A stretch of DNA of 64,000 nt from an uncultured Pseudothermotoga sp. (GCA_937995655.1 CALKJI010000004.1:186001-250000); one strand, 5' to 3'; numbered from the stretch's first letter, positions 51,642 to 61,241 are shown. Numbers and translations are program-made. The notes: generated from the letters alone by a model not told the origin.

Positions 51642-52720
51642 GAAAGGTATTAGTGGCGATTTTATTAGTGGCGGCTGTTGTTTTCGCACTGGGTTTCAAG
51701 GTAATTATGGTTACCGACGTAGGTGGTTTGGGTGACAAATCCTTCAACGATGGTACCTGGGAGGGTGCGCTGAGAGCTGCAAAGGAAATCGGGGCTGAGG
51801 CACAGGTTATTCAATCTTACGAACAGGCTGATTACATTCCAAACCTTACCAAAGCTGCCCAGCAAGCTGATGTTGTTTTCGCGGTTGGCTTCATGATGAC
51901 AGATGCTCTTTTCAAAGTTGCCAAACAGTTCCCCAACACGTATTTTGTTGGAATAGATATCACACCACCTGAAGGTCAAACATTACCAAATGTTGTTTGT
52001 TACATATTCAAAGAAGAACAAGCAGGTTTCTATGCAGGATATATCGCTGCGGCAATGACCTCAACGGGTAAAATAGGTTTCGTCGGTGGTATTCCCATTC
52101 CCCCAGTTGAGAGATTCCGCTATGGCTTTGAGGTTGGTGCAAGGATCTATTCAACACTACACAAAAAGAAGGTAGAGATACTAAGGGGCTACACCAACGA
52201 CTTCGAAGATCCAAAGAAAGGTAAAGATTTGACATTGGCTCAGTATGCACAAGGTGCAGACATAGTCTTCTTGGCTGCAGGTGCTTGTGGTAATGGTGGA
52301 ATAGAGGCTGCAAAAGAGAAAATGGTTGCCCTTGTTGGTTCCGACAAGCTTGTAGACATAATCGACTATTACACGAAGAACAAGAAAGGTTACTTTGCAA
52401 TCGGTGTTGATGTTGATCAAGATTACATGGCTCCCGGTGTCGTATTATGTAGTGCAACGAAAGGTATCTCTTCAGCAGGATACTATGGTGTGAAAGCAGC
52501 TTGGGAAGGCACCTTTGAAGGTGGATTGAAAATACTAGGTATAAAAGAAGATGGTGCAGGTGTAAGTCCAATGAAGTATACCAAGGGTATGATACCCAAC
52601 ATTGTAATAGCTGAACTTGAGTACCTTACAAAGTTGATCAAAGATGGAAAAATCGTCATACCAGATACTGAAGATAAATTGAAGGCCTTCCAAGTTCCTT
52701 CAATAACTTTCCCGTTCTAA
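51638..52720 (+). CDS. BMP/PnrA-family substrate-binding protein (nucleoside-type ABC importer)
   Basis: 360 aa. Signal peptide MRKVLVAILLVAAVVFALG without a lipobox cysteine, then the BMP fold: VIMVTDVGGLGDKSFNDGTWEGALRA, QADVVFAVGFMMTDALFKVA, FVGIDITPPEG, KIGFVGGIPIPPVERFRYGFEVGA, GADIVFLAAGACGNGGIEAA and IGVDVDQDYMAPGVV. BMP proteins bind purine nucleosides, and some riboflavin; the substrate here is not certain. The ATG overlaps the previous stop (ATGA). A hairpin lies between it and the ATPase gene, probably to keep the binding protein in excess. Confidence 0.88.
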   Translation: MRKVLVAILLVAAVVFALGFKVIMVTDVGGLGDKSFNDGTWEGALRAAKEIGAEAQVIQSYEQADYIPNLTKAAQQADVVFAVGFMMTDALFKVAKQFPNTYFVGIDITPPEGQTLPNVVCYIFKEEQAGFYAGYIAAAMTSTGKIGFVGGIPIPPVERFRYGFEVGARIYSTLHKKKVEILRGYTNDFEDPKKGKDLTLAQYAQGADIVFLAAGACGNGGIEAAKEKMVALVGSDKLVDIIDYYTKNKKGYFAIGVDVDQDYMAPGVVLCSATKGISSAGYYGVKAAWEGTFEGGLKILGIKEDGAGVSPMKYTKGMIPNIVIAELEYLTKLIKDGKIVIPDTEDKLKAFQVPSITFPF

Positions 52721-52725
52721 GACTC

Positions 52726-52747
52726 AAGGGGGCGTGAGAGCCCCCTT
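52726..52747 (+). terminator. hairpin between binding-protein and ATPase genes
   Basis: Perfect 8-bp stem AAGGGGGC / GCCCCCTT with a 6-nt loop, starting 5 nt after the binding-protein stop. Only a short T stretch follows, so it may be a leaky attenuator or a stabiliser of the upstream message. Confidence 0.6.
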
Positions 52748-52766
52748 TGAATTTGGAGGATCTGTT

Positions 52767-54293
52767 GTGGAAAAGGCTGTTGAATTAATCCAAATTGTCA
52801 AGCGATTTCCTGGAGTACTTGCCAACGATCATGTTGACTTAACAGTTTTCAAAGGAGAGATACACTCAATAGTTGGTGAAAATGGTGCTGGTAAGACCAC
52901 TTTGATGAACCAACTGTATGGCTTGTTGAGGCCCGATTCGGGTGAGATAAGGATTTTCGGGCAAAAGGTGAATTTTAAGGGACCACGCGATGCGATAGCA
53001 AAAGGAATAGGCATGGTACATCAACATTTTATGTTAGTCAACACTCTCACTGTGGCTGAGAACGTTGTCCTTGGTTCTGAGACGACTCGTGGAATCATCT
53101 TTGATTTGAAAGAAGCCCAGAGAAAGGTTGAAAAGCTATCAAAATCCTACGGCTTGCAGATCGATCCAACGGCAAAGATAGAAAACTTGCCCGTTGGTAT
53201 GCAACAGAGAGTTGAAATCATCAAAACGTTATATAGAGGTGCTGAAATTCTCATACTGGATGAACCAACGGCTGTTCTCACTCCCCAGGAAACCCAGGAG
53301 TTGTTTTCCATCTTAAGAAAGCTCAAAGAGAGTGGGAAGACAATAATATTCATTTCCCATAAACTGAACGAAGTTATGGATATAAGCGATAGGATAACTG
53401 TTATGAGGCAGGGAAAAGTAACAGGTGTCCTAAACAAGAACGAGACGAATGTAAAGGAAATAGCAAGACTCATGGTGGGAAGAGAGATAGTTTTTACTGT
53501 TCAAAAGCCACAAGCGAAGGCGTCAGACGTTGTACTCAGAGTCGAGAATCTGTGGGTAAAGGATTACAGGAAGCTTGACGCTGTAAAAGGAGTGAGTTTT
53601 GAGGTTAAAAAGGGTGAGATATATGGCATTGCCGGTGTTGCTGGGAACGGACAATCTGAATTGGTAGAAGCTCTAACAGGGCTAAGAAAGCCTGAGAAAG
53701 GGAAGATATTTTTGCTGGGTGAAGATGTAACTGGCAAACCAGTTAAAGAACTACGCGAAAGAGGTATGACTCATATTCCCGAGGATAGACATAAGTATGG
53801 TCTGATTCTTCAGTACCCAGCTTACTACAATATGATCTTGGGAAGGCATTATGTCCCTCCCTTTGCAAGAGGCGATTTTCTTGATCAAAAAAAGATTCAA
53901 GAATTTACTGCACAGGTTTTCTCCCAGTTTGACGTAAGGCCAAATAACATAAAGATGTTGGGAATGAATTTTTCCGGCGGAAATCAGCAAAAATTAGTTG
54001 TTGCTCGTGAAATGAGTGCAAAACCAAAGTTGATAGTAGTCTCTCAACCGACGCGTGGGCTCGATGTTGGTGCAACGGAGTTTATTCATAAAGCACTGAT
54101 AGAGTTGCGAGATACCGGTGTTGCCGTACTACTTATATCCATGGAATTGGACGAAATAATGTCTTTAAGTGACAGAATCGCTGTCATGTACAATGGACAG
54201 ATCATGGGAGAAGTCGATCCCCAGCAGACAACAATTGAGGAAATAGGTTTGATGATGGCTGGTCATAAATTTGAGGAGGTCAGGAGGTTTTAG
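52767..54293 (+). CDS. BMP-type ABC transporter ATPase (two nucleotide-binding domains)
   Basis: 508 aa with tandem ABC domains as in RbsA/MglA-type proteins. Domain 1: GENGAGKTTLMNQLYGL near 36, signature VGMQQRVEI, ILILDEPTAVLTPQE, FISHKLNEV. Domain 2 (from about 255): GVAGNGQSELVEALTG as a degenerate Walker A, FSGGNQQKLVVAREM, IVVSQPTRGLDVGATEF (SQP instead of DEP), SMELDEIMSLSD. So only the first site looks fully competent. GTG 52767 lies 7 nt after GGAGG; a longer frame from 52734 would begin within the hairpin. The permease follows 3 nt later. Confidence 0.9.
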   Translation: MEKAVELIQIVKRFPGVLANDHVDLTVFKGEIHSIVGENGAGKTTLMNQLYGLLRPDSGEIRIFGQKVNFKGPRDAIAKGIGMVHQHFMLVNTLTVAENVVLGSETTRGIIFDLKEAQRKVEKLSKSYGLQIDPTAKIENLPVGMQQRVEIIKTLYRGAEILILDEPTAVLTPQETQELFSILRKLKESGKTIIFISHKLNEVMDISDRITVMRQGKVTGVLNKNETNVKEIARLMVGREIVFTVQKPQAKASDVVLRVENLWVKDYRKLDAVKGVSFEVKKGEIYGIAGVAGNGQSELVEALTGLRKPEKGKIFLLGEDVTGKPVKELRERGMTHIPEDRHKYGLILQYPAYYNMILGRHYVPPFARGDFLDQKKIQEFTAQVFSQFDVRPNNIKMLGMNFSGGNQQKLVVAREMSAKPKLIVVSQPTRGLDVGATEFIHKALIELRDTGVAVLLISMELDEIMSLSDRIAVMYNGQIMGEVDPQQTTIEEIGLMMAGHKFEEVRRF

Positions 54294-54296
54294 AGA

Positions 54297-55337
54297 TTGA
54301 GCAGCAAACTTTGGGCCTTTGTTGTGCCAATTGTTTCCGTGATAATAGCACTGTTGATATCTTCGATTGTCATCGTTCTGATAGGTCAGAACCCAATTGT
54401 TGCCTATACTGCATTATTCAGGGGCGCTTTTGGTTCAAAGTTGGCAATAGCTTCGGTAGTCATCAAGAGTACCCCTCTGATTTTAACAGGTCTCGCCGTC
54501 GGATTTGGTTTCAGAGCGGGTCTCTTCAACATAGGTGCCGAAGGTCAAATGGTTATGGGAGCAATGATTGGAACAGCTTTCGCCATAAACGTAGCTTGGA
54601 TGCCCGCAGTTTTCGCGATTCCTCTGACGATGGTTGTGGGGATGATAGCTGGAGCTGGTTATGCAGCCATAGCCGGTTTCTTGAAGGCTAAAACTGGTGC
54701 TCATGAGGTTGTCACGACGATCATGTTGAACTGGATAGCAGAGTACTTATCGAGTTATGTTGTAACCGTTCCCATGGGAGTGGGCTTTGGAACCCCTAAA
54801 AGCCCAGAGATAGCTAACTCTACAAAGCTTCCACCATTGATAACAGTACAGGCAACAGAGTTAACATCTGGAATCATTGTTGCTATTATTGCTGCAATTG
54901 TGATCTACATAATACTCGAAAAGACAACCAAAGGTTATGAACTCAAAGGGACAGGTTTCAATCCATACGCTGCCGAATACGGTGGCATCAAGATATCACA
55001 GAATATTGTTCTTGCAATGGCAATAAGTGGTGCACTTGCTGGCCTTGCAGGCACGTTGGAAGTGATGGGAGTTCACCATAGGTTTCTTGGAACGCTCTCT
55101 GGTGGAAAGGGATTTGATGGAATTTCAATTGCCTTGATAGGACAGAACCACCCAATAGGAATTATCTTCGCTGCATTGTTGATGGGTTCTTTGAGAACTG
55201 GTTCGAATGAGATGCAATTTGCTGGGGTCCCGAAACATATCATTCTAATTGTTCAGGCAATCATCATATTCTTAGTTGCTGCAGACAGAATTGTAAGAAC
55301 TATGTTTATAAGGAAAAAGAAGGTGAAGGTTTCATGA
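54297..55337 (+). CDS. BMP-type ABC transporter permease 1
   Basis: 346 aa branched-chain/simple-sugar permease family (BPD_transp_2), about ten helices. Landmarks: LTGLAVGFGFRAGLFNIGAEGQMVMGAM, KTGAHEVVTTIMLNWIAEYL, KGYELKGTGFNPYAAEYGGI, AISGALAGLAGTLEVMGVHHRF and GFDGISIALIGQNHPIGI. The start is a TTG 10 nt after GGAGG. The stop overlaps the next permease start (ATGA). It pairs with that permease as the heterodimeric channel. Confidence 0.9.
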   Translation: MSSKLWAFVVPIVSVIIALLISSIVIVLIGQNPIVAYTALFRGAFGSKLAIASVVIKSTPLILTGLAVGFGFRAGLFNIGAEGQMVMGAMIGTAFAINVAWMPAVFAIPLTMVVGMIAGAGYAAIAGFLKAKTGAHEVVTTIMLNWIAEYLSSYVVTVPMGVGFGTPKSPEIANSTKLPPLITVQATELTSGIIVAIIAAIVIYIILEKTTKGYELKGTGFNPYAAEYGGIKISQNIVLAMAISGALAGLAGTLEVMGVHHRFLGTLSGGKGFDGISIALIGQNHPIGIIFAALLMGSLRTGSNEMQFAGVPKHIILIVQAIIIFLVAADRIVRTMFIRKKKVKVS

Positions 55338-56287
55338 GAGTTCTAACAGCAATCTGGGAAATTTTTACAAATCCAGCTTTTTATAAACTCACTTTGACGG
55401 CTGCGACGCCTTTCATCTTTGCTTCGCTTGGTGGTGTCTATAGTGAAATAACGGGCGTTGTCAACATAGCCCTTGAGGGAATTATGCTCATGGGGGCTTT
55501 TGTATCAATTGTTTTTACCGCAATTACAGGAAATCCTTGGATTGGTGTTTTGTTTGCTATCTTTGTTGGGCTTGGTATGGCATGGTTACATGCATGGGCA
55601 AGTATAAAATGGAGAGGAAATCAGATTGTTTCAGGTACTGCACTGATACTTCTTGCTCAAGGTGTTACAGGGTTTCTCATGGAACCTATTTTCGGCAGAC
55701 CAGGTCAGACCGATATCGTTGGCAAGATCCCTGAGTTGCGTATACCTCTACTTATGAAGAATAGATTTCTTGCCCAGTCAATTGGTGAACTCAGCCCAAT
55801 GATATATATTGCTTTTGGATGTGTTGCCTTGGCTTGGTTCATTATATATAAAACAAAGCTCGGCTTGAGGATGAGAGCGGTCGGTGAAAATCCAGAGGCG
55901 GCCGATACGCTTGGTGTGAATGTCTATATGATAAGATACTTTGGTGTTCTGATGAGTGGCATCATGGCATCTCTTGGTGGCGCCTTTTTGAGCGTAGGAG
56001 AAGTCGGTAATTTTAGAGAACTAATGACGGGCGGACGTGGATTCATAGCTTTGGCGGCTATGATTTTGGGTAACTGGAATCCTGTGGGAGCAATGTGGGC
56101 AAGTTTGCTTTTTGGCTTTTCTGAAGCATTTGCCAATCAATTACAGAGTAGTCCCATGTTGCATGTGGCTTCCTCGACAAAGCCTTTGTTCAACATGTTT
56201 CCTTTCATCGTCACGTTGATTGTCATAGCTGGATTCATCGGCAAGACTCGTCCACCGGCTGCTGATGGTGTACCTTATGAAAAATGA
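55334..56287 (+). CDS. BMP-type ABC transporter permease 2
   Basis: 317 aa, same family as the preceding gene. TLTAATPFIFASLGGVYSEITGVVNIALEGIMLMGAF, IKWRGNQIVSGTALILLAQGVT, LGLRMRAVGENPEAADTLGVNVY, GGAFLSVGEVGNFRELMTGGRGFIALAAMILGNWNPVGA are typical. Together with permease 1, the ATPase and the BMP protein it completes one importer. ATG overlaps the stop of permease 1 by 4 nt. The next gene begins 10 nt downstream, so it is probably on the same message. Confidence 0.9.
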   Translation: MRVLTAIWEIFTNPAFYKLTLTAATPFIFASLGGVYSEITGVVNIALEGIMLMGAFVSIVFTAITGNPWIGVLFAIFVGLGMAWLHAWASIKWRGNQIVSGTALILLAQGVTGFLMEPIFGRPGQTDIVGKIPELRIPLLMKNRFLAQSIGELSPMIYIAFGCVALAWFIIYKTKLGLRMRAVGENPEAADTLGVNVYMIRYFGVLMSGIMASLGGAFLSVGEVGNFRELMTGGRGFIALAAMILGNWNPVGAMWASLLFGFSEAFANQLQSSPMLHVASSTKPLFNMFPFIVTLIVIAGFIGKTRPPAADGVPYEK

Positions 56288-56296
56288 GGTGATAGC

Positions 56297-56851
56297 GTGA
56301 GAAAAGCCTTGGTATTATCGTTATCATTTTTCGCCTGTCTATCCCTTGCAACTGATTGGATCATTGGTGGTGGTATGGTTTTTTTGGGTCTAAAAGGGTG
56401 GAATCTGTCGACAGGATTGATTGACAGTACCTACTCTATTGAGTTGGGACTTGATTTCGATGTAGGTAGAACCATAGAAGGTACCGCAACTAATTTGTAC
56501 AATCTTGAGCTAATAGGAAAGGTCCCACTCTATAGGATGTATGATGTGACCTTTGGACCTGCTGTTGCTTTGATGTATGGGAATTTTCCGTCCGGTGCTT
56601 CTACTGATACAAGTTGGAAATTGAACTTTTCGGCAGGAGTCTTCGCTGAGTTCGAGCTGGGAAACCTCCTTTTATCTTTCGGATTTTTGTATCCCTTTGG
56701 CAGCGACTTCGATTTTATGAAAGCAGTCTATAGTTCTGCAAAGTTCTTTGTAAATCCTCCTAATAGAAGTTTCACTGACAAATTGTTCTTAGGTTTGGAT
56801 CTTTTGAATGGCAGAATAAGACTGATGATAGGGCTCATTGAACCTTTCTGA
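56297..56851 (+). CDS. small exported beta-rich protein, possibly outer-membrane barrel
   Basis: 184 aa with signal peptide (MRKALVLSLSFFACLSLAT) followed by alternating amphipathic strands (WIIGGGMVFLGLKG; YSIELGLDFDVG; LNFSAGVFAEFELG; LLLSFGFLYPFG; KLFLGLDLLNGRIRLMIG) and a terminal Phe, which fits a small 8-strand barrel of the toga (outer membrane). No family named. GTG 56297 follows GAGGTGAT. It is at the end of the BMP transporter unit; whether it helps uptake across the toga is a guess. The 3' end overlaps the convergent FtsA-like gene by 17 nt. Confidence 0.65.
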   Translation: MRKALVLSLSFFACLSLATDWIIGGGMVFLGLKGWNLSTGLIDSTYSIELGLDFDVGRTIEGTATNLYNLELIGKVPLYRMYDVTFGPAVALMYGNFPSGASTDTSWKLNFSAGVFAEFELGNLLLSFGFLYPFGSDFDFMKAVYSSAKFFVNPPNRSFTDKLFLGLDLLNGRIRLMIGLIEPF

Positions 56852-58886
56852 AAATTTCAAAACGGATTTTATCGTTGTCACTAACTTTGTCTACAAAGTT
56901 GGCAGGTCTATCGTTCAGAAAAATTCTGTAATCTGCGATTCCGTCCGTTTTCAAATTGATCTTTGCAAGAACATCTGCAACGATAGGTTGCCATCTTGGA
57001 TGTTCTATTGTCATTCCTTCCAACAATTCTGATTCGACAGAGAGGTATTCACCGTTTACAAGAACGATATTGTTCATGGGGGACAAAGTGATTTCTTCAT
57101 CATTGAAGAAAACTTTCACTGGTTCGTATTTCGGTAACACGTCTTTTATTCTTGTCTTGTGCGTTTTGAAGATATATTTCCTTTCTTTCTCATTTTCATC
57201 CTTGATTTCGCTCACTTCAAAAAAAATCTTTTGAACCGTTTTGTTTTCACCATTGATCGAGTAATTAACAAAACCGAACTCTTCGTAGATTATTTTTTTG
57301 ACTTCCTCAACGTCTGGGTATTCAATTAGTACCTTGTCACCGTCTTTGATTGGACGTTCCAAATTTTCTACCAGCTCTCCGTTGATGGAAATCTTTGGCA
57401 AAAGCCTTAAAATTTCTTGTTGATCGACTTCGATAACTATTTGTTTAGCAAAATCTTGAAGCCTTGGAGCAACTTCCTCAACTTTATTGTACTGAATGAT
57501 TATTTCATCACCGTTTCTGATAGTATGATGCAATGGAACTTCTGTACCGTTCAACAGGACTTTCAGACCACCGGTGATTTTTCCAGGTATCAAATGAGTT
57601 TCACCGTTGAGTTCAAAAGTAATTGTTGGTTGAGGTGTACCGAAGATTTCTGTGAACTTAAAGCCCTTTTGAATCAAAAGTTGCAAAACGCTCTGAGCTT
57701 GACCGACTCTGATCAGGCGTATTTTTTCACCATTTAAGCTAACAGTATCATATATGCTGCCAGAATTGTATGCACTTACGTAGGCAATTCCAGCGAGAGT
57801 AACATACTCACTGCCTTTGAAATCCTCCCTCAAACTTTTGACCCTTGGTAACTCCTCGACGGTCCTCAGGGCAACTCGTTCCATGGGTAAATCGAGTGCA
57901 TGTGCCAGTTCGTTTTTGAGGTGTCTCAGCTTGGCTCCGCCACCAACAAGAAACAGGGCACTTGGTTTTGAAAGGTTCAGTTGTTTAATTTTCTCAGCAA
58001 TACTTCTTGCAATCAATTCAACGACGGGTGAGATCACCGTCGAAACAGAAGATCCATTGATTATTACCTTGTTGCCAGTCACATCTATCATTTCAAAGGA
58101 TGCGCCATCGTTGATCATTCTTTTTAGTTTCTCGGCCGAAAGAAAATCAAGTAAATAAGACTGAGCAATGACCTCGGTGATCTCGTCTCCAGCCATTGGA
58201 ACCATATCGTAGCCAACGATAGTTCCACCTCTTGAAACGGCGATGTCACTTGTTCCGGCTCCAATATCAACCAATGCGATGTTGAGTATTCTGAGGTCCT
58301 CAGGCACAGCTATTTCTAAAGCCGCCATAGGTTCAAGCGTCAGAAAGCATGGTCTTAAGCCAGCTTTACGTAGCGCAATGGTCATGGCATCGACGACTTG
58401 TACTGGCAAAAGTGCTGCAACTACACGGGTGTAGAGTTTCCTTCCTCTATGACTAATCAAGTTTTTTATCCATAGACCATCAAGACGATACTCTATCACT
58501 GAATATCCAACGCAATGTAGCTCGGAACCACTATCATCGGTGGGTGGAATCTGGGACAATGCTTTCATTTCAAGTTCTCTTACTGTGATTTCATCAATCA
58601 GATCCCCCGAAAAGTCCATTTCTGCCTCAAGAGTTACCGTTTTGAGGAATCTTCCAGCCACTGCAACAGCAACCTCATGGAGTTCTACTTCGTTTCTCTC
58701 TTCGAGCCTTTTCTTGACAGTTTCGATGACTGTTGCTACACCTTTTATGTCATGAATCTGTCCATCGAGCATATTGCGTGTAGGATGTTCGATAGCTTCG
58801 AAATCTACAACATTGAGAACATCATTTTCAATGTAACCGATTAAACCAGCCACTTTTCTTGTTCCAACATCAAGCGCAAAAATCAA
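56835..58886 (-). CDS. FtsA-like actin-fold ATPase with long C-terminal beta-grasp-like extension
   Basis: 683 aa. Residues 1-380 are an FtsA/PilM-type actin fold: FALDVGTRKVAGLIG (phosphate 1), VAVAGRFLKTVTLEAEM, LNIALVDIGAGTSDIAVSRGG (phosphate 2), FLVGGGAKLRHL (adenosine), EYVTLAGIAY. From about 385 to 683 there are several beta-rich modules with LNGETHLIPGKITGGLKVLLNG, IRNGDEIIIQYN, IKDGDKVLIEYP and DNDKIRFEIF, which look like repeated ubiquitin-like (beta-grasp) domains. It is not classical FtsA: too long and no amphipathic tail. TTG 58886 follows GGAGGTG, 2 nt after mutS2. Role unknown; perhaps cell division or pilus-like assembly. Confidence 0.78.
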   Translation of the reverse strand: MIFALDVGTRKVAGLIGYIENDVLNVVDFEAIEHPTRNMLDGQIHDIKGVATVIETVKKRLEERNEVELHEVAVAVAGRFLKTVTLEAEMDFSGDLIDEITVRELEMKALSQIPPTDDSGSELHCVGYSVIEYRLDGLWIKNLISHRGRKLYTRVVAALLPVQVVDAMTIALRKAGLRPCFLTLEPMAALEIAVPEDLRILNIALVDIGAGTSDIAVSRGGTIVGYDMVPMAGDEITEVIAQSYLLDFLSAEKLKRMINDGASFEMIDVTGNKVIINGSSVSTVISPVVELIARSIAEKIKQLNLSKPSALFLVGGGAKLRHLKNELAHALDLPMERVALRTVEELPRVKSLREDFKGSEYVTLAGIAYVSAYNSGSIYDTVSLNGEKIRLIRVGQAQSVLQLLIQKGFKFTEIFGTPQPTITFELNGETHLIPGKITGGLKVLLNGTEVPLHHTIRNGDEIIIQYNKVEEVAPRLQDFAKQIVIEVDQQEILRLLPKISINGELVENLERPIKDGDKVLIEYPDVEEVKKIIYEEFGFVNYSINGENKTVQKIFFEVSEIKDENEKERKYIFKTHKTRIKDVLPKYEPVKVFFNDEEITLSPMNNIVLVNGEYLSVESELLEGMTIEHPRWQPIVADVLAKINLKTDGIADYRIFLNDRPANFVDKVSDNDKIRFEIFRKVQ

Positions 58887-58888
58887 CT

Positions 58889-61204
58889 TTACACCTCCAC
58901 AACTGTTACCCCTGTACCGCCCTCGCCCGGTGTGCCAAATCGGTATTTCTTAACCCTTCCATCACGTCTGAGTATCTCCCATATTCCAACCGCGAGTCTG
59001 CCCGTTCCTTTTCCATGAATCACATAGCCAATCTTGAAATCGGATAGAATCAATTTGTCAATAAAATCCTCTATTACCGGTTCAGCTTCATCAACCGTTA
59101 GGCCACGCACATCTACCTCTGGCTTGATCAAGTTGCTATGATAACTTTGAAAGTTTATTATCGGTTGTTCCTTGCCCTCCAAAGAGGATTTTACCAAGGT
59201 ATTGAGACGAGCCTCTATTCTTATCCCATTGAAATCAACAATATATTTATCACCTTTCATACCAATGATTTTGCCTACAGCCCTACCATTTTTTAGCCGT
59301 ACCGCATCTCCAATAGAAAGCGGCTGATCTGATGACATTTGCGCTTGGTCCTTCAAAAATTCAAAGTCTTTTACAATTTTTGATTGTTGTTCGAAAAGCT
59401 TGGAAGCCGTTCTAAGAGCTTCAAGGTCTTGGCTTTTCTTTTTAACGTTGCTGATAGCCTCGTCAATTTGCTTTTTCATCTCCTTTATGTGATTATATGT
59501 TTTTTTCAGTTCCTCATCTAGCTCCTCTATCTTTCTTTTCCTTAATTCATCATACTTTGCCTCATACTCTGCTTTAAGTTTCTCGAGTTTGATTTTTTCG
59601 GTTTCTACTTCTTGTATCTTTTCGCGAAGAATCACTGTTTGCTCCTGGTACTTTTCAATGGTTTTTTCAACGTTCATGTATTCCTGGCCTATAAACTTTT
59701 GGGCTTCTTGCAAAACAGCTTCGTCAAGTCCGAGTCTTCTTGCAATTTCAAAGGCATGGGAAGCACCAGGTACGCCCATCAAAATGCGAAAAGTAGGCTC
59801 AAGAGTTTGTGGATCGAATTCAACAGAAGCGCTCACAAGCTTTTCATCACTTGCTGCGTAAATTTTGATTGGTGTCAGGTGAGTTGTAATTATGAATTTG
59901 CATCCACATTCCTTGAGTTTTTGTATTATGGCAAGACCCAAAGCAGCACCTTCTACTGGATCAGTACCAGAGCCAAGTTCATCGAGCAGAACCAGCGTCC
60001 TTGAGTCTGCCACTTCCAGGGCTTTGATGACGTTCACTATGTGAGAGGAGAAAGTACTGAGGTTTTGTTTTATATCCTGTTCGTCTCCAACGTCCACTAC
60101 GATTTTTGAGAAAGCGGGAAGTTTAGAGTTTTCGTCACATGGCACAGGAAAACCGGCCATCATCATGGAACAAAAGAGCCCAGTAGTTTTCAATGAAACC
60201 GTTTTACCACCAGTATTGGGACCAGTGAGTACTAATCCACACTTCTGCCTTGGAAGGATTATATCAACTGGTATCACCCTTTGCTTATCGATCAAGGGAT
60301 GTCTGGCTGCTATAAGTTTTATTTCCAATTCCTGTGAGGGATATATCACATGTGCATTATACTGGCATGCAAAGGCTGCCCTTGCGTACAAGCTATCTAG
60401 ATGTGCCAAGATAAGTATGTCTTGCTCTATCTTTTCTATTTGTTCGTACACAGTGAAAGTAAGATTTCGCAAAATTCTACTGATTTCCTCTTGTTCTTTC
60501 TCTTTGGCTTCTCTCAAATCGTTATTGATAGAAACAAATTCTTCTGGCTCAACAAAGTAAGTCGCGGCAGAAGAAGAAACTGAGTGAACGATCCCTTTGA
60601 TGTAAGATTTGTGTGTTGCCTTCACAGGAAAAACATGCCTACCGTCCCGTAAGGTTGCAATGGGTTCTTGCAGGTATATTCTGTTTGCATTGACAAAACT
60701 TTCCACTCTCTTTCGTATCTGCTCTGAAATTTGCCTGTACTCGATTCTCAACTGTCTCAATCTTTCCGATGCGCTGTCTTTTATTGAGCCATCTTCTGCT
60801 ATGCATTTTTGTATTTGCGAGATTATATCATCGTATTTTCCCAAGGTCTTAATGAGTTCTTTTATCGAAGGAATTTCTTCGATATTTGTTATATTCTTTC
60901 TCACCGCTTTGATGACCAAAAGAGCACTTGAAATCTTGAGTAACTCTTCGGGATCAAGAATCTGGGCTTGCTTCACCTTGTCGGTTATTTCTTGAATATC
61001 GATTGTGGCAAAGTTTGAGGGAAATACTTGCTCTTCTCTCTTGACTATTTTGATCATCTCATCGACCATTTTCAATTCCCAATAGGGGTTGTCGAGAGGC
61101 TTTAAGCTTGCAAGAAATTCCTTTCCTGCTTTACTCAAGGTTAACCTTTTTATCAAATCAATGACGCTATAGAAATCAAGTTTCTCGAGGCTATGTACTT
61201 CTAT
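58889..61204 (-). CDS. mutS2: endonuclease MutS2 with Smr domain
   Basis: About 771 aa. MutS2 core and clamp (SSSAATYFVEPEEF), ATPase site with GPNTGGKTVSLKT, LSTFSSHIVNV, LVLLDELGSGTDPVEGAALG and TTHLTPIKIYA, a coiled coil at about 520-640, a KOW-like segment (SIGDAVRLKNGRAVGKIIG) and the C-terminal Smr domain (VDVRGLTVDEAEP; GYVIHGKGTGRL). The family resolves recombination intermediates and rescues collided ribosomes. The first ATG/GTG/TTG in frame (TTG 61156) is too far in: the conserved SLEKLDFYSVIDLIKRL lies partly upstream. I use an ATA at 61204, 8 nt after GGAGGTG. Confidence 0.88.
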   Translation of the reverse strand: MEVHSLEKLDFYSVIDLIKRLTLSKAGKEFLASLKPLDNPYWELKMVDEMIKIVKREEQVFPSNFATIDIQEITDKVKQAQILDPEELLKISSALLVIKAVRKNITNIEEIPSIKELIKTLGKYDDIISQIQKCIAEDGSIKDSASERLRQLRIEYRQISEQIRKRVESFVNANRIYLQEPIATLRDGRHVFPVKATHKSYIKGIVHSVSSSAATYFVEPEEFVSINNDLREAKEKEQEEISRILRNLTFTVYEQIEKIEQDILILAHLDSLYARAAFACQYNAHVIYPSQELEIKLIAARHPLIDKQRVIPVDIILPRQKCGLVLTGPNTGGKTVSLKTTGLFCSMMMAGFPVPCDENSKLPAFSKIVVDVGDEQDIKQNLSTFSSHIVNVIKALEVADSRTLVLLDELGSGTDPVEGAALGLAIIQKLKECGCKFIITTHLTPIKIYAASDEKLVSASVEFDPQTLEPTFRILMGVPGASHAFEIARRLGLDEAVLQEAQKFIGQEYMNVEKTIEKYQEQTVILREKIQEVETEKIKLEKLKAEYEAKYDELRKRKIEELDEELKKTYNHIKEMKKQIDEAISNVKKKSQDLEALRTASKLFEQQSKIVKDFEFLKDQAQMSSDQPLSIGDAVRLKNGRAVGKIIGMKGDKYIVDFNGIRIEARLNTLVKSSLEGKEQPIINFQSYHSNLIKPEVDVRGLTVDEAEPVIEDFIDKLILSDFKIGYVIHGKGTGRLAVGIWEILRRDGRVKKYRFGTPGEGGTGVTVVEV

Positions 61205-61241
61205 TTTACAAACACCTCCATTATCGTCCTAATGCCATTAA

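Noticed and set aside
56297-56851. Small barrel protein as a lipoprotein
   Set aside because: The cysteine in the signal region (FFACLSLAT) is not in a good lipobox context followed by a processed mature end; a plain signal peptide is more likely.
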